From Ascochyta rabiei (Eukaryota > Ascomycota > Dothideomycetes > Pleosporales > Didymellaceae), in NCBI RefSeq assembly GCF_004011695.2, contig NC_082425.1, positions 62,001 to 126,000 on the forward strand: a stretch of DNA of 64,000 nucleotides, read 5' to 3'. Under the pieces are notes generated by a model. It was not told the origin of the DNA. It ran no database searches and was given only the letters and a program-made list of their open reading frames with translations. The first letter of the stretch is position 1, and every line of letters starts with the position of its first letter. Position numbers and translations under genes: made by a program. This document shows positions 1 through 12,572 of the stretch, one piece after another.

Positions 1-236
1 GTTGTGCATGTGCGATAGCAAGGGACGTGGTGTGCAGAGAGCAATGCCAGTTTGACACGTACCTGGTAATGTGAAATATCTACACGGAGAAGTCGTAACG
101 GTCATGATGAAGTTGGCATCCGCCAAAGAAGAAGAGAAGTACGACCCACGTTTACCGGTTTCCAAGCGACCAAATGCGCCGTGAACCTTTGGTAACGACA
201 CGAAACCACGGACAATCACCATCGAAAACAAACTTT

Positions 237-1162
237 TTAGTTGGTGAAGTCCCTTGCGTGACGGCGAGTGTTGCTAGCGACAGCGACAGAGGCGAGCGCA
301 GGGCCGGGGGCATCGTCAATCGTCTTGCCGGCGTCGTGCCAGTACAGGTCCCAGGTAAGCAGCTCATCCTTGGGAGAGTAAATCTCAGTTCCCTTGACAC
401 CTTTGGGAACTGGCTTGCTGTCATCTCCTCCGCTGACGAAGACATTGAAAGCCTGATTCAGTCAGCCATTGATCGAGAATACCAACATGTTTCGAAACCC
501 ACCTGAGGCCAGAACTGCCTCTCGGAGACGCCGCCGTTGTTGTGGATCGAGGCCACCTCGGTGCGCAGCACGTAGTTGCCCGAGGGGATCTCGCCGGGGA
601 TGGTGACCGTGTGGGCGTTGCCGTTGTCGTAGAAGATGGCGTCGGTGCCCCATTTGCCCGTCTGCTCGCGCGGGTCGCCCTTTGCGAAGCGGGTGCCGGC
701 AGGGTAGCCGGTCAGAGAGACCTGGTCGATCTTGAAGAACTCGAGCTGCGTCTTGTCGACCTTGGAACAGTCGCCGTTGCAAGCAGCGAGGTAGGTGGCA
801 GTCCAGCCGTGGTGGGAGCAGTCCCAGCCCTCCTCATTACCGGCTTGGCACTGGCCCTTGTGGTGCCAGTGGAACGTGACCTTGGAGCCGGCAGGGGCCT
901 CGGCGGTGTTGGGAGAGGGTGTGGCGTCCTTGTGGGCGATGATGTCGGGCTTGTTGATCTGGCTACCCATCACAGGCTGGTAGCCCCAGCCCTGGTTGGT
1001 CTTCCAGGCAGGCGAGTTTCCCTCGAGAGCATCATCAATGGACAGACCGCGGAAGCCCTGGTAGGTCTTGCCGCCGATCTCGGCGCTCTCGACAGCAGTG
1101 TGGCCGGAGACCTGGGCAACGAGGCCCGCGAGAAGGACAGCGGTGTGGAGGATCTTGGACAT
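237..1162 (-). CDS. AA9-type lytic polysaccharide monooxygenase (GH61-like), two exons
   Basis: Secreted copper enzyme of the AA9 family, which cleaves cellulose or hemicellulose oxidatively outside the cell. Exon 1 is 503-1162 and exon 2 is 237-452, with a 50-nt GT-AG intron (453-502), giving 291 residues. A 20-residue signal peptide ends before His21, which would be the N-terminal copper-binding His1 of the mature enzyme. The second histidine region reads DCSHHGWTATYLAACNG, the AA9 HHGxxxxYLA pattern. The C-terminal block YVLRTEVASIHNNGG then SERQFWPQ matches the family's YLLRxExIxLH...QFYPQC, but the usual axial Tyr is Trp and the following Cys is Ala. No cellulose-binding module is visible; the protein ends soon after the catalytic domain. 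Family assignment is firm; activity on the usual substrates is uncertain because of the altered copper site. Confidence 0.88.
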
Positions 1163-3838
1163 GTTGATGGTAGTTGGAGTTTGTAGATTTGGTTTTGATC
1201 AAGTTTCCTGAACTGAAGGTGTCGACCGTGTGATTGGGTATGCAGAGAGTGAATGTGATGTTTCGAGCTCACAGAGCTGTAGAATGAATGACTGGTCAAA
1301 GATGGACTGAAAGAAGGACTGAGGCGGCCGAGCGTGGGGAGTGAAGGGAACCGGAGAGGTGCCAACCTTTTGTACTCTGCTGTGGCTCCCGGTAACGCTC
1401 GTCTCGTACCTGCTGTGGAGACACTTGACTCCCTCTTGCGATCAGCCACCCGGGCCCAAGCTGCACGTCCGGGCGTGTGTTGTCTCTCGTCCTGGCAGCC
1501 CGACTGGTCGACAGTGCGGACACTTGACATGAGCTAATGTAGGTACGAGGAACTAGGCCGCCTTATCGATAGCCCCGCAAACCTCGAAGCAGAACATCCT
1601 TCGGCCTCTTCACCCCCTGAGATCACTCCACCTGGTGGCCAACATCGAGGTCCGTCTGACAGTGAGACTCAACACTACTGCTACTCAGGCTGCAATACCG
1701 GCCCCCCGCGAGACCTTCTCTTTCGACAGCCCGGACTCCAGCGTCCGGGTCTTGCCCACTGACATCACGACAAACCTTGTAGATTGCGAGCAAGGCCTAA
1801 GCCGCCCGGGTGTTGGGGTCCAGGAACGCCTTCCCCCTTGGCAGCGGGCGTTCCTGGATCCAGACTTTGAAAATGCGGAGCCGTGGAGCAGCGTCATTTG
1901 CATGCCCGTGCCCGGCGAATCAAGGAGGAAGGTGTTACGTGTCTGCTCGAATTCTCCTTGCGAGCAGCGTGGATCGTTTGGGAGTAAACGGCTCGGCTGC
2001 GGGCTCGGCGCGGTGGGTGCGCGGCAACGTGGTAGGCCTGCCGCCCAGCGCCAACGTTTCAGATGCCAGCCTTAGCGAATGGCTATCGATAAACAAGAAG
2101 GACGCAAGCACGGCAAAGCACATCGAGGCTGTTGTGCACCTCAACAAGACCTTATGCGAAAATCACGACTTACCGCCACGTCCTGGGTAGAGGGCGACCG
2201 GCACCTTGGTGGTAATTGCCGCTTCCAAATCACCTTTCCAAGACCTGTATTTGCTTCTGGCGGCGGCAGAAAGATCTACCAACGGATCGTCACTCGCTGA
2301 GACCGGGCGCATCCAACCTCAACTCGGTGTTGCCTACGCCATTGATCTCTCCCCCCGACACTTTTCTTGTGCCACCTCTCCATCTTTCCCAAAGCCGCGG
2401 AGTATCTGCTTTGTTTCATCTCATGCGAGGCTCGCGCCTTGTGTACCGTCGGCAAAGAAACAGCACGACAGCTGGGCAGCCACAGCGCGATCTGGCACTT
2501 GCATGACGTCGGAGCCATCTAGAAGAGCACAACACTGTACTTTACGGTAGAACTTGCAGGTGTGGCGAGAGTAGTCTTTCGTGGGAGATGGTGCCTGAAC
2601 TTCTAGGCCTTGAGGACATGGTCAGGTAGTGACGAAGCTCAAGCGGAGCCGGCCTACTTCAGTCAGCATCCACTTGCGCTTGAAGGTCCGTCAAGACCCT
2701 TCTCCACGGCACGTTCGACCCACGGGGCGGGACAAAACACATTTCTGTAGTTCAATGCACGCTTGACTTGGTTCGCGCCTTGGTAGAAATGACGACTCTA
2801 CGATCCGGGGAGCTTTGCAGCTACCCTGGCAATAGATGGCCAACTGCCACCGCTCTTGTCAGCTGGGTCACGTGGGATCTGTACATGCGGCATTCATGTC
2901 TGACGCACGTGTCGGGCATTCGTACAGCAGACGGGTATCGATTTTGACGCACTGTATGCGGCTGATTCTCTAGATCAGCCTTCACTGCATCAGTTGACTA
3001 GTTACTGCAGCATAACCATTCGACCTTCCATCGAATGTACCATGATGTGCTTCTCTCCGCTGTCTTTGGTCTCTTTGGCCACCAGGTTATGGTCATTGTG
3101 CTGGTAGATCATGTTGCTCTTCTTCATCAAAAGCTGCATGACGCAGTGCATGTTGACCCACGACTCGGGCACCTTTTGTATTGCATCGTTCTCTTGTTCG
3201 CAACCCGAGTTCACAGTCAAGGGAGTTGATGTCCGGACAGTCCGGTTCCTCCAGTCATCCAGTCCGGCGCTGACGTTCGGCTCCGAACAGCCTCGTGAGG
3301 CTGATGTAAGCTTCCTGAGGCAAGCTGTCAGGACGCAGTGCGGCGTCTGGAAGTTGAAAGCAAATAACAACGCACAGTGGCGGCATCATCTCGGCTCCGA
3401 AGAGCTTGGGTGCGCAGCCAAAACACCTGTCAGGTGCAAGGCACGGTGACTTTCGCATTGCATGTCTTCTTTGTTCCCTCCTCTTCCTCCACACTGCAAT
3501 GGATATGCTTTTTCGCCTGAATTGACCCTTGAATGGCCTCTCGAGCACCAAATCTGTCTGACTGGGGACTTGGACGACTGCATCTTCGCATGACACCTGA
3601 TTGCATCTTGCGATACTTCACACCATGTCTTCCACGGTCGCGTGCCGCTGCCTACGGTCAACAGGCAACCTATGGCACGTCAAGCAAGATCAGCGGCCCG
3701 AGTTTGGCAGACTAGGACTGAGCAGCTCCTACCTCAAGCTTGTGTCCAGGCGAGAGGCTCTTCAGTGTTCGTCGGCGTGCCTGAAGGCGAAGTAATGTGG
3801 CGGGGGCCTAATCCTTTGAGCTGTGGGTGGCAGGGTTA
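1163..3838. other. Gene-poor stretch upstream of AA9 gene
   Basis: About 2.7 kb without a convincing gene. Open frames here are short, overlap on both strands and lack domain signatures. One minus-strand frame at 3002-3370 (122 codons) has a protein-like C-terminal half, with a stretch such as VPESWVNMHCVMQLLMKK, and could be the end of a decayed gene. I do not recognise it and see no splice structure joining it to anything. The 1163-1530 part is the likely promoter of the AA9 gene. Confidence 0.4.
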
Positions 3839-5971
3839 CCGTGTCCGTGCGCGCAACGACCGGAGTCGCGCAACAACCGAAAACCACCTCAACGCTCAAA
3901 ATTAGATGAGGCTATAGAGCCACCCACAACAGCTATTATTTTATAATTTTGTGGTGTAGTACTAATTAATTACTTGCAAAAAAGATGTACTATTTAAATT
4001 TGGCTGGTAACTTAACGTTGCGGCCACGTGATGTGGTTTTAAGTGGGGGAGCTGGGGACAGCGATAGGGGACTACGACCACCAACATCATCCCTAGGACC
4101 ACGTTTTTAACGCTTTTTTGGCTAGGTTGCTTATAAAGCTTTCTTTTTACCCTTTTAAGGTAATTGTATAGCTTTTGCAGCATTAAGCTCTTGTTATTAA
4201 CGCTGCTTTTTAGCCTCCTGTTTAGCCTTCTAATTTGCTGTATTAGCCTTCTCCTTCTTACGCACTACCTTAGCTGCCTCTTATGCCACATGCCTCTCCT
4301 CCTTCTCCTTCTCCTTAACCAGCTTCTTAGCAGCTGCTACTTCCTTACTAGTAGCTTTTCTAAGCCTCTCCTCCTTCTCCTTACGTTGTCTGACTTGCTT
4401 ACAGAAGCATGCTTTATTAACCTTTCTAGGTAACTAGAACACTGCACCACTATAGTACTCCTGCTGTTACCATAAGTCTAAGGTTTTGCTCTTCTTTTTA
4501 TACTTCTTCTGTGTCTTTAGAGTCTTTTTAAGGCTATCTATCTTATACTAGAGGTATAAGGTTTTAACTAAGATATAGTAGATTAATTATCTTAGTTATC
4601 TTTTTAACGTTACTCTTACTCTAGTTTTTAACTACACGCCGCAACAACATCTCTATTTTAAGCTAATCCTTGTTACTATAAACAGATAATAAGGACCTAT
4701 CTAAATCTAAGCTCTCTAGTGTTTTAATAAAGTAGTAGAGGATAACGTTAGGATTAAGTAGATAGATACCTGTTGCCTTAAAGGACTTAAGTATTAGCTT
4801 TTTAGTAAAGCTACACATCTACGCTAGCCAGAATAGGCAGAAGAAGTCTGCTCTAGTAATAGGTGCGTTGTTTTAAGCCTTATAGATGTGTGTTGTAACT
4901 GCTTTTAAGTACGCTGTTAATAGAGGCTTAAACAGCACTATATTAAGCAGCTAGAGCGTTTAGGTTAAGTAAGGGGGAAGGACAGCTAGGAGGATCTTGT
5001 AGTTATTATAGTACTTAATAAAGTCTATTGTTACGTAGGATCTGTAGCTATCTAGTATTAAAAGCCTCTACTTTCTTTGTGCTTTCTCCTTAGTGTAGCA
5101 ATTAAACACCTGCTTAAGCCAGGCAAGGCCTATATCCCTATTTGTCTACTCTAAGAAAGATAATGTAACTATTATAGAGTGTTTTCCTAGCTTAATTTTA
5201 GCTACCTAGTCTAATTTAATGCTGGCGTTGGCTAACTTATAGATAATGCCTAGTAGTAGTACTGTCCTATTACCACACACACACGCTATAAGCGTCTACT
5301 AAGCTTAGTTACTATCCTAGATAGATGCTTTAATCTCTCCCTTTATCTACATACGCTTACTAAACACGTGTTTTATCCTGCCTGTAATACTAATTATAAA
5401 GCCCTTCTTATCTATATTGTATATGTGGCAACCCTTAATAGAGTATTTAGAGATTTTGTGCTGTAGCAGGTTAAAGTAGAGCGTATATTTATTATAGGAA
5501 TTAGCGTTATAATATAGTTAATCTATCCTAGTAGAGTAACATAAGATAAGATAGATAGAGTACTTGTTAATAAAGCAGGTAACCTAGCTCTTACTGACTG
5601 GATTTTGAGCCACTAGCGACGCAAAATTCTGGATTATCTCTCTAGTAGGTGGTAAGTAACAAGTACTAAGTAACTCTATGTACTTTATAAGCTCTATCTC
5701 CTGTTATAGCGTTAAACGTTGCTAGTTGATATCCTTAGTCTCCTAGGAGTCCTAAACGTGCTTGTGTCTCTAAGCTAGAGTTACGCAGTTAACGCTAAAC
5801 CTAGTAGCAAAATGCTAATACACAAGTTTTTTGCCTAGTTTTAGCACATTAATTGCTGCAAGCGCTTTGTTAATAGCTGCTATAGTTGTTAAGTTACGAC
5901 GCGTCAAAGTATGGTGTAGTTGTGATGATTCGGTCGTTGCGCGACTCCGGTCGTTGCGCGCACGGACACGG
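3839..5971 (-). mobile_element. Pogo/Fot1-type DNA transposon, RIP-degraded (copy 1)
   Basis: A 2,133-bp element bounded by inverted repeats starting CCGTGTCCGTGCGCGCAACG and flanked by TA on both sides (3837-3838 and 5972-5973), the target duplication of Tc1/mariner elements. The left TIR (3839-3874) is a perfect 36-bp inverted match to 5936-5971 and continues imperfectly to about 45 bp. The interior is AT-rich and full of stops. Minus-strand remnants near 4183-3962 (LKRVKRKLYKQPSQKSVKN) resemble the basic linker near the C-terminus of Fot1/Pot2 transposases, so the transposase was probably encoded on the minus strand. No intact reading frame survives. The right end lies 130 bp upstream of the start codon of the next gene. 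Confidence 0.85.
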
Positions 5972-6101
5972 TAGAGCTGTCGCGTGGGGGACGGGCGAAA
6001 CACCACACCTTGACTCTCCAACCTCGACTTTGGCCTTTCAATCCCGTCAATCCCTTGCTCCACTAAATGCGGCATGTGAATCCGAGCTTCTTCTGTTCGT
6101 G

Positions 6102-8449
6102 ATGGACGAATCGAATCCCCGCAAGCGGCCTCGACCCGTGGTTTCGTGTCTACGCTGTCGCGACAAGAAGCTAAAGTGCGACCGCACCGCGCCGTGCGAG
6201 AACTGTATCAGAGCAAAGACATCAGACAGTTGTACATATCAGCGGAACAACAGCGCAACTTCGAAAGAGGGTATGCCGGTATCGAAAGCGACTACCACCG
6301 CCGTTGAAGATTTACAATCGAGGTTGGCTAGAGTTGAAGAGCTGCTGGGAATTCGATCCAGCAACAGCCCAGATCGAACTGAAGATACGAAGCCGCAGAC
6401 GATAGGCACTGTGGTGGTCAAGGGGAGCAGGAGTGTATTTCATGGGCAAAACGATCGAACCACGCTATTGAACCAGGTATGTGCATTGCGCTGAGCTTGT
6501 CCAGTCTTCTCTTCATACTTCCTGCCCTGCAATTTTGTAACGCATGCAATTTGATCGTATGTTCATTGTGTCGCCAAGCAGCTGATATTCTGTAGTTTTT
6601 GGAAGTCAAGGATTTCATCCACGAGTTGTCCAAGGACAAGCAGATCCAAGCGTCGGCGAAACAGATCAAGTTCTTGCAAAACAAATGTCGCAGCAAAATA
6701 GGCTCACCGGACAGCCTTGTAGGTTCAGAATTCTCCATGGCGCTCCTGAATCTACGAGAATTTCTTCCGCCGAAGCCGTACTGCGATAGACTTGTGGATA
6801 TATACTTTCAGCATTTCGAACGTACCTTCAGGGTATTGCACATACCTACCTTCTTGCGCCGGTACGAACAAATCTGGGCAGATGAGCATGTCGATATATG
6901 TTCTTCTTCCACCATCATACCCAAACTCACCGTAGTCATGACAATGGCGCATCACATGGGTGATGCACTGCAGCAAGGCGATGATCGAACCTATAAGACA
7001 TACCTAAAGGGGCCTGCCATGGATCTGGTTCACGCCTGGCTCGACGAGCTGGATAGAAAGCAGCGCACTGAACTCTCTACATTGCAAGTGGAGGTGTTAC
7101 TTCTCCTTTCCAGAAGCCTCCGAGGGATCCAGCCGGAGAAGCTGTGGAACTCAACCGGTGCTTTAGTACGCTCTGCCATGGTCATGGGTCTCAATGTCAA
7201 TCCTGCAGGTATCTCAGGTATCACACCATACAATGCCGAGCTACGGCGCAGAATATGGGCAACCATCCTCGAGATGGATTTGCAGGCTTCTATGTTCTGC
7301 GGCATGCCACTTGTCGTTCCTGATCTTGACCCGTGCTCACTAGTTCCATCAAACATCAACGATGTTGATTTTGACGAATCGTCTGGGAGCCTGCCTGCCT
7401 CGCAGCCGATTCACACGTACACGGATAGTATCTATCAAGTCGTTCTCGCGTCCTCGCTGTCACAGCGCATCAAAGCTCTGTCTGTTGTCCAGCATTCTAC
7501 CCCTGATGTCCAGGAAGGTATCAGTTTGGGGAGGATGGTCGAAGAAAGCCTGTTGCAGAAGCCACAAGCGCTAAACCTGGACAACAGTAACGAACGTCCT
7601 GTAGACGGTGGCTCGTTGCTACATTGTGTCTTGCTCGATCTCTACCTGCGACGGCCTATACTTCGGCTGTACAACGCTTTACTTCTTGGACAGCAGCAGA
7701 ACACCCCGGCGCTTGTTCGGATAAGAAAAAGCTGCCTCGAGTCTTCGCGAATTGTCCTCTCCTACCAAGATCTTTATACCGTTCCCGCCCTTGCTACGGT
7801 CACTGATAGCCCGTGGGCACATCAGAATTTCTTCTACCAATGCTGCAAAATGGATGTCCTATGGGCGGCACTCACCCTGTGCGAGCAGATCAAACATCAC
7901 TATGAGCTGGAAAGAGACAAGGCAAGCTACGATAGCCTGCCCTTGGTTCGAGCAGTCAAGACCACAATCACTCACCTGGTCGAACGTCTCGGACAGAAGG
8001 GTAGCGATCTCAAGGATATTGTGTTCCTCGCGCTTGTACTACAATCTGTCCAGCTTCCCGAAACGTCGCCAGATCGATCGCACCTACTCCAGCAAGCTGC
8101 GACGAAGACGTTAGCGAGGTGTCGAGAAAAGCTGTTGCAGCCTTTGGCAGCAACTCACTCGTTACCACCGGCAGCGTCTATGAAACCTCCCAGCGTTGAT
8201 GCAACACCGGTCCTAGGCTCAATGTCCAGTGCGATTACACCCCCAATCTCCAACCCCAGACTTACTCCAATCTCTGTGACTGACACGGCGTTCCCGATGA
8301 ACCTTCCAGCGAGCTCGGAACAGTGGTTTGGCGATCTGTCTGACCTGGCTTTGGAGTACAACACCTTCCAAGCTGGTGTGTTCGATGCCAACGATCCTTT
8401 GAACTTTGGCATCGCGCAGAATTGGAACTGGGAGCATATGTGGCAGTGA
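6102..8449 (+). CDS. Zn2Cys6 transcription factor with fungal-specific TF domain
   Basis: Nuclear regulator of 742 residues. Exon 1 is 6102-6476 and exon 2 is 6596-8449, joined in phase 0 over a 119-nt GT-AG intron. The N-terminus holds a binuclear zinc cluster, CLRCRDKKLKCDRTAPCENC followed by one more Cys after eight residues (pattern C-x2-C-x6-C-x5-C-x2-C-x8-C), preceded by the basic run RKRPRP. A short heptad-like segment (VEDLQSRLARVEELLG) follows, as expected for a dimerisation linker. Exon 2 carries the fungal-specific TF middle domain, with LPPKPYCDRLVDIYFQHFER near its start. I chose the ATG at 6102 because upstream in-frame codons run back into the transposon end. It lies beside oxidase, monooxygenase and permease genes and may regulate them, which is inference only. 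Confidence 0.9.
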
Positions 8450-8866
8450 CATGGTTTGCAGAGGAAAGTCAACGGCCGGAGGAACTTGTTTCTCGCGGAC
8501 TCAGTACTTGCCACTTTTCAAGTCCCCAAGGCAACCGGAATGGAGATCATAGGTGCCCAACGCAGATGCCGTGTGGCCTTCTGCGGCCATGAGACGTCGC
8601 AACGTTTGAGAATTTAGGCAGATATAAGGGTTGGATGTCTGGCCCCAGTCCACAGGACGCTACAATAGTGTCATTTTGTGATAGTTTGAGAACCCTGGTG
8701 GCAGTATTTGGGGGACCACCAGTCCGCATAAGAGGTATAGCAACGACGATTTATAACACCCACAAGGCTAATCTCTACCAAAAAAAAGCTCCCAAGTCGA
8801 AACTGTTATCCTGCGACGAGTTGGCGTCTGTGTTGCACAAGCGTCGACCTGACAAGTTCCGAAAAC
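8450..8866. other. Intergenic, convergent 3' ends
   Basis: About 420 bp between the 3' ends of the Zn2Cys6 gene and the FAD oxidase gene. I see no gene or repeat in it; it should hold both transcript terminators. Confidence 0.6.
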
Positions 8867-10460
8867 CTAAGAAGACAAAATACTCTGATCGTTGGTGGTG
8901 AACACACCCCTCGGGTCAACCTCAGTCTTGATCTGCGTCATCCGCTCATAGTTCTCCCCATACAATCTCTCGCTCCACTGCGCCTCCGTCAACTCGGTAT
9001 CGCGATAGTTCACAAACCCCCTCAGCGGGACATTCTCCTTCTGCAGTTGCTGTTCAAACGGCTTGAACCCTTCTTGCAGATACTGAATACCATCAGCCGG
9101 CCACTCGCTCAGACCGTCGGCCAATCGGCCTTCCCAGCGGATCAGCCACAGGCTGTTGGCGTGGGCGTACGAAGTATCGCTGTCTTTGATGGCGCGGGCG
9201 GGACTGCCACCCCAGAGATCGAGGAAGCCGAACTTGGTCATATCGGTGCGGTTGAATGCGAAAGTGGTGTGTTCATAGAGAGCGAGTGCGGATTCGTATG
9301 TGAACGGCTGGTCGGCGCGCAGGACCAGGGCTTGGAGGTACATGGTCCGAGGAGGATAGGTGTCGGTCGTGCCAGTGAGAGACGGTGTAGCGTTGTTCTC
9401 CATGGTCCAGAAGTCCGCGGTTGAAGTTGTTAGCGTCGTGGTGTTTGGTAGGCGCTCCATAAGAGGAGCGATGGTGCTGTTGAAGTCTTCAGGGTTGCCG
9501 TAGAAGAACCCACTTCCAGACCATGATGTGGCGAGCGACCATCGGAGAGCAAAAGTATCAGGGGCTTCGGTTTGCGCGTATTCCTGTACGGCTAGCAGAG
9601 CGTCAACGCCAGTCTCGATGCTGGTGTCGCTTGGCAGGGAGATGGTGAAGTTGGTCACCTGTTCATGCTCTGGTTTCCAGGTCTTCGTGGTGAGAGACAG
9701 GAGTATACCGTACGAAGAACCAGCTCCTTGAGCGACCCAGAACAGGTCCGCGTTTTCGTCACGAGAAGCCTTGACAACAGTGCCATTGTACAACATGTAC
9801 TCAACACTATCGAGGTTGTCCATGGGCGTGCCGAGGAGACGAGTTGTTGTACCGAATCCGGACCCAATCGAAGAGCCGGAGAGACCCACCCAGTTGGCTC
9901 GAACATGGGGGAAGTGACGGCCGTGATTCTCCCATAGCCATGTGACGACCGGACCAACTCGGCTACCACCGCCATAGCTGCGCGCAAACGTCAATATAAG
10001 TTGCATTTGCATGGTTTGAATCAGCTTACGTCAAAAGTTGAGTACCGTCATCGTAACTCTTCTGGTCAAAGTTCACCATGTCGATTACAAGTGCGCCATC
10101 GTGAGTTCCTCCTAGACCGTATGCGCCGTAAGAGTGCCCGCCGTTCAGTGCTGTAACCTTGATCTCCGACGCAACTGCGCATGCTAGTGCCGCTGCAACA
10201 TCCTCTGATGTAGTTGGTGTGACGACAGCCGCCGGCTCAGGATTGAATCGCAGTGACCATGGAGAAGTTGTTTTCTCCCAGCCAGGGTTTTTAGCCGCAG
10301 TGAACTGCAGATTCTTGTCTTTCAGACATGCGCCTAGTGTCGTCGTATCCTGGGCAGCTGCGCTAGCAATTAGGGTGGTGAAGAGCAAAGAAGAGGAGAG
10401 GACACGCGGTAGGTTGCGCCCTGACATGAAAGAGAAGTCCTGCATGATGAGTTTGGGCAA
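8867..10460 (-). CDS. Secreted FAD-linked oxidase, BBE/oxygen-dependent FAD-linked oxidoreductase type
   Basis: Two exons, 10030-10460 and 8867-9977, joined over a 52-nt GT-AG intron; 513 residues if the first ATG is used. A later ATG at 10427 places the hydrophobic signal sequence (RNLPRVLSSSLLFTTLIASAAAQ region) closer to the N-terminus and may be the true start. The FAD_binding_4 (PCMH) fold is shown by LNGGHSYGAYGLGG, in which His109 is the expected covalent FAD attachment residue, then YGGGSRVGP and GLSGSSIGSGFG. In bicovalent relatives a Cys follows in HGxC; here the aligned segment is HVRANWVG, with no Cys, so a single covalent link is expected. The C-terminal BBE segment ends in DPRGVFTTNDQS. 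Substrate is unknown; relatives oxidise sugars, alkaloids or secondary metabolites. Confidence 0.88.
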
Positions 10461-10999
10461 TTGTTTGGCGATAATCGTTAATTGTTCGACACATATTTAA
10501 ATGCCTTGTGTGGCCCCTGAGATCTCGGCACTGCCATAGAAGTACTCCATAATTACCTACTAGAGCATCCTACAACATAATGACAGCGACTTGGCGCCAA
10601 CAAGAGATGCCCAGTTGGTCCCTAATGGTACTTTGATATGTGCTCAGGCGTTCGGCTTGGCTGTGCTCCGTCCCAAGCATTGCCCTTCGAGCTCTGACCT
10701 GATGGAAGCACGGGTTTGAGGTATTGGTCTCAGCAGCAACCCCGTGGCGTAGTTATATGGTGACCACCGGTTGCTTGGCGCAAATGACTACAATACACGA
10801 GCCGCCATGCGGACCGATGTAAGGCTGGGCACTTATCTCCACGAAACAACGGATACTATTCGGACCATGCGGATGTGCGCGGAAGGCTGAGATGAATATT
10901 CCACAAATCATTGTGACCGACAAGACAAGTCTCTATCAAAGTCAGTCAGTAACGCTCCAAGCTGTGCTTGTCCATGATTGCGCGGGCGCTCCCGCAACC
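10461..10999. other. Promoter region of the FAD oxidase gene
   Basis: About 540 bp between the start of the FAD oxidase gene and the 3' end of the flavin monooxygenase gene, both on the minus strand. No gene is seen. The segment must contain the oxidase promoter. Confidence 0.5.
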
Positions 11000-12572
11000 T
11001 CACAACCTTGCGCGAGGCGCCTCATCAACCAGCAATCTTTGCCTTGCCCTTTCGTTCTCCTCTCTCCACCACTTCTTTCTCCTCTCATGGCCCGCCATAA
11101 ACGCTTCAAACCATCTTTTGTCGTACGGCGGTAATCTCCTCCCGGGTTGACCAGGAGCTGGCTCTCCAGCTATCTTCCTCACTGCCTCGAAGTATTCTTC
11201 AAAGTTGGGGTACACCATGGTGAACCCTGGACCATCACCCCTCTTTGCAATACCCTCGCGCTCCCATCGCTGCTGCTCTTCAAGCGGTGGAAGAACAGCA
11301 CGTCCAGCGAGTATGCGTGCGGCGAGAACAGCGTGCCACTCAAAGATTTTAAACGTGAGACCGGCGCCCACAGCCCCAACGAAGAGCAAGGTGGGGTCTT
11401 TTTGATATACAACGTGCTGGTACAAGCCAGGGACACGGTTGTTCCGGATCTTGACGTCGGGGAGAAAGGGCAGAGACCAGGAGTATCCGGTACCGAAGAT
11501 GATTTCGTCGACGTCTTTTACTGATGTGCCGTCGGTGAAATGTACGGTCCGTTGACCACCTGATGTGTCGACGTGTGATATTGTTGGCTTCTGCGCTATG
11601 TTGGGGTGCTTGAATGCCTCATCGCCGAAATAGCCATTCAGTTTGTGTCCGAGAATGACAGCGTAGACGGGTGCTTTGGCAATGCCCGCGAGGTCGTATG
11701 CAATGTCTCCACCAGAGACTGATGCGCCTACTATGATGACTCTCTGATTGCAAGTCAGCACTCATTGTGGTAGTAGAGTTGACTACGTCTGACCTTATTC
11801 TTGTAAGCGTCACGTCCGCGGAACATCTTGCTGTGTTTCACACTGCCTGGCCAGAGTCGTTCGAAGGCGTCCAGGCCATCAATCTTGGGTATGTATGGAA
11901 CGTTGAAATGTCCACTGGCCACAATAACAGCATCAAACCCCTCTTCCCACCACTCATCTTCAAGCTGATTGTCGCCAGCCTTCCGCAGTACAAGTCTCCA
12001 TTCGCTGCCAACCTTCTCTGCTAGCTCTATACTGGTGTTGTAGGACACTAAGCTGGCATATCCCTTGCGATTTACAAGCGATTCGATGTATCCGCGAATC
12101 ACAGCGTGGCTGCGAAACGGTGTATCGTCGCCATGCTTCGAGATTGACAACTGGCTTCGCTGTTCAGGAATCGTTTCTTGCGAGAACGACATTGCGGTGT
12201 GGTCGACATTGGTTTCGAGGTACGGGTACACAGAGGACTCGGCATGGCGCGCTTGAGAGAGCTTTGCTTGCCGTGCAGGGAGCTTTGACGGGATTTGGAG
12301 AGGAAGGTCGCCAGTGCGAGTGGCGAGTGCTGCAAGGTCTTCGGGCAACAGGTTTGGTGGAGGTGTGCTATCTTCGAGCCTGATATATCGTGAGACGAGA
12401 CGTTGTTTGAGGAATACACGTCTGCGCTCAGGACTCCTTACCAGCAGCCACCCGGCGCTTCTCGCCGCTCGAAAACACGGATCGAGTCAAAGGCTTGTTC
12501 CTGCGCAAGCGCGTCGATGGTTATGGCTCCAGAGGGACCCAGCCCAATCACTGCTACGCGTTTTACAGCCAT
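11000..12572 (-). CDS. Flavin-containing monooxygenase (FMO-like), three exons
   Basis: NADPH- and FAD-dependent monooxygenase of 486 residues. Exons are 12442-12572, 11794-12379 and 11000-11743, with GT-AG introns of 62 and 50 nt; all junctions keep frame. The N-terminus VAVIGLGPSGAITIDAL is the FAD-binding GxGxxG. The segment LWPGSVKHSKMF fits the FMO signature FxGxxxHxxxY/F in spacing, with Trp-Pro-Gly at its start. The second nucleotide-binding motif is VIIVGASVSGGD, for NADPH. A GTGYSWSLPFLP segment near residue 330 matches the conserved ATG/GTGY motif after the second Rossmann unit. The C-terminus is very basic and charged. Such enzymes oxidise nitrogen or sulfur atoms or act as Baeyer-Villiger oxidases; the substrate here cannot be read from sequence. 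Confidence 0.9.

Noticed and set aside
542..1186. 214-codon plus-strand frame over the AA9 gene
   Set aside because: Shadow of the conserved AA9 coding strand; no domain content.
1635..2550. Several plus-strand frames of 75-146 codons
   Set aside because: Overlapping, without domain motifs, and no splice structure links them into a convincing gene.
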